A stretch of DNA of 64,000 nt from Datisca glomerata (taxonomy: Eukaryota > Streptophyta > Magnoliopsida > Cucurbitales > Datiscaceae): contig QANY01002930.1 of NCBI GenBank assembly GCA_003255025.1, positions 496,001 to 560,000 on the forward strand, written 5' to 3'. Position 1 is the stretch's first letter, and each line of letters begins with the position of its first letter. The notes under the pieces are model-generated. The model saw only the letters and a program-made list of their open reading frames with translations, was not told the DNA's origin and did no database searches. The translations under genes were made by a program, and so were the position numbers. Shown here one piece after another: positions 59,389 to 64,000 of this stretch.

Positions 59389-60740
59389 AAGCACTTTTGC
59401 ACCGAAGATGAATGTGGCTAAGCGATCTACTGAAGCTGTGGGATGTAAAAAGACATTAGTAGGGGAGCATTCCGCCTTAAAGGGAAGCACCTACGCGAGC
59501 AGTGGTGGATGAAGCGGAAGTGTGAATTTCGGCTTGAGTAACATAAACATTGGTGAGAATCAAATGACCCAAAATCCTAAGGGTTCCTCCGCAAGGTTCA
59601 TCCATGGAGAGTGAGTTAGGGCCTAAGATCAAGCCGAAAGGCATAGTTGATGGACAACATGTGAATATTCATGTACTATCCTTTGTTGGTCCTGAGGGAC
59701 GAAGGAGGCTAAGTTAGCAAAAAGATGGTTATCGGTTCAAGGATGCAAGGTGCCCTATTTTTTCAGAGTAAGAAGGGGTAGAGAAAATACCTCAAGCCAA
59801 TGTTCGAGTACCAAGCACTATGGGACTAAAGTAACCCATGTCATACTCCCTGGATAAAGCTTGAACGACCTTCAACAAAATGGGCACGAAACTGATGCAG
59901 GTGAGTAGGTAGAGAATACCTAAGGGCACAATACAACTCTATCTAAGGAACTCAACAAAATAGCCCTGTAACTTTAAGAGAAGGGGTTCCTCCTCACAAA
60001 GGGGGTAACACTGACCAGGCCCGGGTGATTGTTTCCAAAACACAGGTCGCCGCAGAGTCATAAGACTGTGTATGGGGACTGATGCCTGCCTAGTGCCGGC
60101 AGGTCAAGGAAGTTGGTGACCTGATGATAGGGGAGCCGGTGTTCGAAGCCCCGGTGAATGGTAGCCATAACTATAATGGTCCTAAGGTAGCGAAGTTCCT
60201 TGTCAGGTAAGTTCTGACCCGCACCAAAAGGCGTAACGATCTAGGCACTGTCTCGGAGAGAGGCTTGGTGAAATAGACATGTCTATGAAGATGCAGACTA
60301 CCTGCATCTGGACAAAAAGACCCTATGAAGCTTCACTATTTCCTGTTATTTGCTTTAGGCTTTTCGTGCATAGCTTGGGTGGATGGTGAGGAAGGCATCC
60401 TTCCAAGGGGACCCGAGTCATCAATGGGATACCGCTCTAGAAGAGCTAGAATTCTAATCTTGTATCAGGGCCTACGAGCCAAGGGACAGTCTTAGGTAGA
60501 TAGTTTTTATGGGGCGTAGGCCTCCCAAAAGGTAATGGAGGCGTGCAAAGGTTTCCTCAGGTTAGACAGAGATGGGCCCCCGAGTGCAAATGCAGAAGGA
60601 AGCTTGACTGCAAGACTGGCTTGTCGAGCAGGGATGAAAGTCAGCCTTATTGATTCAACAGTGTTGAGTGGAAGGGCCGTCGCTCAACAAATAAAAGTTA
60701 CTCTAGGGATAAAATGTTGATCTTCCCCAAGAGCTCACAT
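58537..60740 (+). pseudogene. rrn23: Plastid 23S rRNA fragment
   Basis: Starts inside the 23S rRNA, near its nucleotide ~310 (GGGGTTGTGGGAGAG at 58545), and ends just after AGTTACTCTAGGGATAA (60697-60713) and CTTCCCCAAGAG, so about the first 300 and last few hundred nucleotides are missing. Landmarks kept include CCGTGAGGGAAGGGTGAAAA (58750) and GGTCCTAAGGTAGCGAA (60178). Many positions read T for C or A for G compared with plastid 23S. Short frames within it are not genes. Confidence 0.92.
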
Positions 60741-60744
60741 AGTT

Positions 60745-61577
60745 TATGACATTTATGTGTTTAGCTACAGCACTGCACTGGTCGATACGCACAGTGCCTA
60801 GTATCCATCGTTTACGACTAGGACTATTGGGGTATCTAATCCCATTCACTCCCCTAGATTTTGCGTCATAGTGTCAGTGTCGGCCATGCGGAGTGCTTTC
60901 ACCGTTGGTGTTCTTTCTGATCTCTACGCATTTCATCATTCCACTAGAAATTCATTCTATCCCTACCATATGCCATCTTAGTAGTTACTACCGCCTGTCC
61001 AGGGTTGAGCCCTAGGATTTGATGACGAACTTAAAAAGCCACCTACAGACGCTTTACGCCCAATCATTCTAGATAACTCTTGCAGCCTCTGTATTACTGC
61101 GGCTGCTGGTACAAGGTTAGCAAGATGGTTATTCCCCATATACCATCATTACTTATTCTCCAGAAAAAGAAGTTCACGACCTATAGGCCTTTTACCTGCA
61201 CGCGACATTGATTCGTCAGGCTTTCACCCATTGCGGTAAATTCCTCACTACTGCCTCCCGTTGGAGTCTGGGCCTTGTCTCAATCCCTGTGTGGCTGATC
61301 ATCCTCTTAGACCAGCTACTGATCATCGCCTTGGTAAGCTATTTCCTCACCAACTAGCTAATCAGACGCGAGCCCCTCCTCGGGCGGATTCTTCCTTTTG
61401 GTCATCAGCCCACGAGGGGTATTAGCAATCGTTTCCAGCTATTGTTCACCTCCCAATTATAGGTTCTTACGAGTTACTCACTCGTCTGCTACTGAAAACA
61501 CCAGTTCCCATTCGACTTGCATGTGTTAAGAATGCCGCCTGCGTTCATCCAGAGCTAGGATCGAACTCTCCATGAGA
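60745..61577 (-). pseudogene. rrn16: Plastid 16S rRNA, 5' half
   Basis: Minus strand from the 5' end (TCTCATGGAGAGTTCGATCC, 61577-61558) to about nucleotide 830, ending after GTAAACGATGGATACTAGGC (60819-60800) and CTGTAGCTAAACACATAAAT. The 3' half is absent. Near the 5' end the standard GGATGAACGCTGGCGGCATGC is altered at several positions. The junction to the 23S piece lies at about 60738-60747. Confidence 0.92.
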
Positions 61578-61804
61578 TTCATAGTTGCATTACTTATAAC
61601 TTTCTTGTTCATAGACAAAGCTGATTCAAAATTGTCTTTCATTCCAAGACATAACTTGTATCCATGCGATTCATATTCACCTAGAGTTCGTTCCCAGAAA
61701 TATAGCCATCCATACCCTCTCACGTCAATCCCACAAGCCTATTATTCATTCTCATTCGATCACGGTGGAGGAGTAAGTAAAAATATAAAAACTCACATTG
61801 GGTT
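61578..61804 (-). other. Plastid trnV-rrn16 spacer with rrn16 promoter region
   Basis: About 227 bp between the 16S start and trnV, the usual plastid spacing, on the minus strand. Frames here are incidental. Confidence 0.75.
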
Positions 61805-61871
61805 TAGGGATAATCAGGCTCGAATTGATAACTTCCACCATGTCAAGATGACACACTACCACTTAGTTATA
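61805..61871 (-). pseudogene. trnV-GAC: Plastid trnV-GAC, truncated at its 5' end
   Basis: The minus strand ends CAGGCTCG-type T arm and acceptor ...CCTGATTATCCCTA (61805 side) and keeps the GAC anticodon. The first five bases (AGGGA) are lost at the junction with ndhB, so the acceptor stem cannot form. Several stem bases are changed (for example the D-arm AGCGG is now AGTGG). Confidence 0.85.
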
Positions 61872-62326
61872 TTTAGTTCTATATCTCCATGAATCTATGA
61901 TTTCTCGTATTGTATCATTTGCTCTACGTATCGAAACTGATAACATTCAAGATTATAGAGGATTATACACAAAAGATCCTTTTTGGCTCTCTCTTTAGCC
62001 CTATGTCTCTTATCCTTCGGAGGTCTTCCTCCACTAGCAAGTTTTTTCGGAAAACTTCATTTATTCTGGTGTGGATGGCAGGCATGCCTATATTTCTTTG
62101 TTTCAATGGGACTCCTTACGAGCGTTGTTTCTATCTACTATTTTCTAAAAACAACCAAGTTATTAATGACTAGATGAAACCAAGAAATAACTCAAAACAT
62201 GTGAAATTATAGAAGATCCCCTTTAAGATCAAATAATTCCATCGAATTGAGTATGATTTTATGTGCGATAGCGTCTGCTATACTAGGAATATCAATGAAC
62301 TTGATTATTGAAATTGCTCAGGATAC
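61866..62326 (+). pseudogene. ndhB: Plastid ndhB exon 2, 3' part
   Basis: Encodes the C-terminal part of NADH dehydrogenase-like subunit 2: [20 protein letters not shown], then [13 protein letters not shown] and [10 protein letters not shown], ending ILGISMN and AQDTLF. An in-frame TGA (62175-62177) replaces the Arg codon after MTR, and the natural stop after DTLF is displaced by a 5-base insertion at about 62330. The 5' part of exon 2, the intron and exon 1 are absent. Confidence 0.92.
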
Positions 62327-62933
62327 CCTTTTTTATTTTAGTTTCTTGAATCTATTTCTTAGTTCAAGATCCCTCATACTAACTGGAAACAAAGACTTAG
62401 TATATTTGTTCCGCCCAGAATGGGAATGAGCTAGGGTTATGAACTTATAATCTATAATCTGATGATCGAGTTGATTCCGTGATTATAAGTTCATTCCATA
62501 TAGGTTTAGACCGGAACATGGCTAGGTTATATACATTATAATTATGAGAAGGGGTCATCCGAGCGTATTTAAATAGATATTATATTTACATATGGGTCCC
62601 TACGTCCTTACATTCTATTTAGGATTAAGAATAGGCATAATAAGACCTATTTCTTACATATCTCTAATTATTTGGGACCCTATTCATCTCTTTGGGCTTC
62701 TATTGAATCGAGAAATAGGTTTGACTGTTCAAGAAGTAGGTTTGATTATCATCTTTTTGATATAATATAAGGCATCCTCCGGATAATTCAAATCGAAGCA
62801 ATTGGATGTCCGACTCGGGCCTATATGACATGACCGATCAATAGAAATACTCTAAAACTTCACCTTTGTCATATATTCCATACATCACACTAGATAAATA
62901 TCATATTCATGGAATATGATTCATTTTCAAAAT
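62327..62933. other. Plastid ndhB-trnL spacer
   Basis: Spacer of the length and position expected between the ndhB 3' end and trnL-CAA. A 60-codon frame at the start is a read-through of ndhB. Confidence 0.75.
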
Positions 62934-63014
62934 GCCTTGGTGGTGAAATAGTAGACACGCGAGACTCAAAATCCCGTGCTAAAGGGCGTGGAGGCTCGAG
63001 TCCTCTTCAAGGCA
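62934..63014 (+). pseudogene. trnL-CAA: Plastid trnL-CAA copy
   Basis: 81 nt, full length, anticodon CAA in GACTCAAAATC. Acceptor ends GCCTTGG and TCAAGGCA pair. It carries changes in conserved positions: the D-loop GG is AG (GAAATAGTAG), and the T-loop TTCGAG is CTCGAG. It could still fold, but expression in the nucleus would need pol III promoter function, which the changed B-box region makes unlikely. Confidence 0.88.
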
Positions 63015-63672
63015 TAATGTCCACAAGGCATAATATTGAGAATACCCGTTAAATTAGAAGGAATAATTTCAGTAACAGATCACGAAATCTTGGTGATCTT
63101 CTCTATCTAATGAATGGGAAGTCCTCTTTGAAATCGTCCACCCGACACTCACCCCCCAAATATATGCTTCAACAGGAATTAAATAAGGGTAGATTGATAG
63201 AATAGAAATCTCTGGCAAAATGACCCCGTAACATAACAGATAAAGTAGATTACATAGTCTATTTTTGGGATTGGTGACTTACCCATTCAGTGACTTTGGC
63301 ACTGAACATTCAAAAATGACTATTATCGGGTCGGGTGAATTCAATAATAGATGCATGTTGGTATTCCGGCCTTCCTTCTCCTTTCAAGGCCAACCTGAGA
63401 AGAATCCAGTACTTCTTGATCGTGAATATCTGAATAGGATGACCCGCCCCGTGGTTTTCTTTAGAACAAAGCAATTATATTTAGGCTGGCTCGGTCAACT
63501 GGAATGTGTATTATCAATATATGGGGATCTTTCAATGGAAATGTCATCTATTTTAATTATTTATTCAGTTAAACTAATGATTCGTTATTGTAACAGATGG
63601 GAACAACCATTTCATCTAGCATGCGTATTTTTTATTTTCCAATGGATTTACATCTTTCATTAATGGAAATGT
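63015..63672. other. Plastid trnL-ycf15 spacer
   Basis: Identified by position between trnL-CAA and ycf15. A plus-strand frame of 132 codons (63265-63663) runs through it, probably by chance; no conserved plastid protein was recognised in it. Confidence 0.6.
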
Positions 63673-63817
63673 TTTGATGTAGTGAGTAATGTTTAGGCAG
63701 TTTATACCATCCATACATAATGTTTTGATCTAAGATTTCACTTCTTCTGTGTTTCAGCAGTAGTATATTGTTCCATAGAGCTATGGTTCAAAATATGGAA
63801 GAAATAAGTGTTTTCAC
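63673..63817 (-). pseudogene. ycf15: Plastid ycf15 copy
   Basis: Minus strand. The start codon position reads GTG (63817-63815) instead of ATG, the tenth codon is TGA where ycf15 has Trp, and about 35 bp are missing after the KLPKH region, before YSLHQ (plastid LLTTS frame). Words [17 protein letters not shown] and MYGWYKLPK remain recognisable. Confidence 0.85.
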
Positions 63818-63861
63818 AACTATACGACCCAGTCAATTCTGTTCCACTTAATCCCTATTTC

Positions 63862-64000
63862 ATGGCCACCTTTTTTTATCAGGCTAAGGAATGAGAAACC
63901 TTTCTCTTGTTACATGAATCCAATTTTCATTTCATCCGGGAAAAGCTATCTTTTTCTCAATAATGTCTTTGTCATTTGATCCAATAGCGTTCCGCTATAT
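63862..64000 (-). pseudogene. ycf2: Plastid ycf2, 3' end
   Basis: Minus strand QMTKTLLRKR, then LFPDEMKIGFM, the C-terminal end of Ycf2. A TGA (after RKR) and a TAA (after GFM) interrupt it. The gene continues past the window edge. Confidence 0.85.

Larger units (their letters stand above)
58537..64000. other. NUPT: nuclear copy of rearranged plastid inverted-repeat DNA
   Basis: Pieces of plastid rrn23, rrn16, trnV-GAC, ndhB, trnL-CAA, ycf15 and ycf2 lie side by side and all carry substitutions and indels that destroy function. They follow typical nuclear repeats without a break, so this is transferred DNA and not plastid sequence. The order, read right to left from ycf2 to rrn16, follows the plastid inverted repeat with one deletion; rrn23 is inverted. 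It continues beyond the window. Confidence 0.9.

Noticed and set aside
60535..60720. Frame inside the 23S rRNA copy
   Set aside because: Incidental reading frame in rRNA sequence.
61526..61892. Frames over the 16S start and trnV
   Set aside because: Incidental frames across rRNA, spacer and tRNA.
62934..63014. trnL-CAA as a working nuclear tRNA gene
   Set aside because: Conserved D-loop and T-loop bases are changed and it sits within decayed plastid DNA.
63265..63663. 132-codon plus-strand frame near the right end
   Set aside because: Lies in the plastid trnL-ycf15 spacer; no conserved protein could be recognised, so it was not called as a gene.

Overview
The window is nuclear DNA of a flowering plant, probably a eudicot. 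The evidence is two intron-containing plant genes, several classes of plant transposable elements (LINE, Ty3/gypsy, MULE, Helitron, hAT-like, PIF/Harbinger-like), AT-rich spacers, and a decayed, rearranged insert of plastid DNA (NUPT) at the right end. No bacterial gene, CRISPR array or prophage was seen. Most of the window is nested, broken repeat DNA.

Layout. 1-4680: two LINE portions, an ORF1-endonuclease part on the minus strand and a reverse-transcriptase part on the plus strand, meeting near 2515 in a way that suggests one element inverted by twin priming. 5791-6402: a small non-autonomous Helitron. 7690-11921: a MULE with a broken MURA-type transposase. About 12380-24240: a minus-strand Ty3/gypsy element (gag, protease, RT, RNase H, integrase) split between protease and RT by a second, non-autonomous LTR element (17533-22328). 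That inner element carries about 18 units of an ~80-bp hairpin-forming repeat, a second ~49-bp repeat and a plus-strand TATA motif. 24549-26365 and 28526-31640: hAT-like and Harbinger-like non-autonomous elements, one holding a ~50-bp degenerate minisatellite. 32990-35990: a second decayed MULE, minus strand.

36239-41230: an 11-exon nucleotide-sugar transporter gene of the UTR2/UTR5 type, apparently intact (340 aa). 41990-50308: further gypsy, LTR and LINE debris, including a family with an ORF antisense to pol. 51072-52720: an intact 3-exon bicupin gene (356 aa, 11S-globulin-like), minus strand, with a TATA box. 54488-56346: a probable solo LTR whose left part matches 42868-43998. 56347-57583: a non-autonomous MULE. 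57692-57768: a 77-bp hAT MITE with near-perfect 8-bp target duplications.

58537-64000 and beyond: NUPT. It holds pieces of 23S and 16S rRNA, trnV-GAC, the 3' part of ndhB, trnL-CAA, ycf15 and the ycf2 end. Right to left, ycf2 to 16S follows plastid inverted-repeat order with one deletion (5' ndhB, rps7, 3'-rps12). The 23S piece is then attached in inverted orientation. All copies are decayed, with many C-to-T and G-to-A changes.

Only the transporter and the cupin gene look functional. They are unrelated neighbours that happen to lie within repeat-rich DNA.
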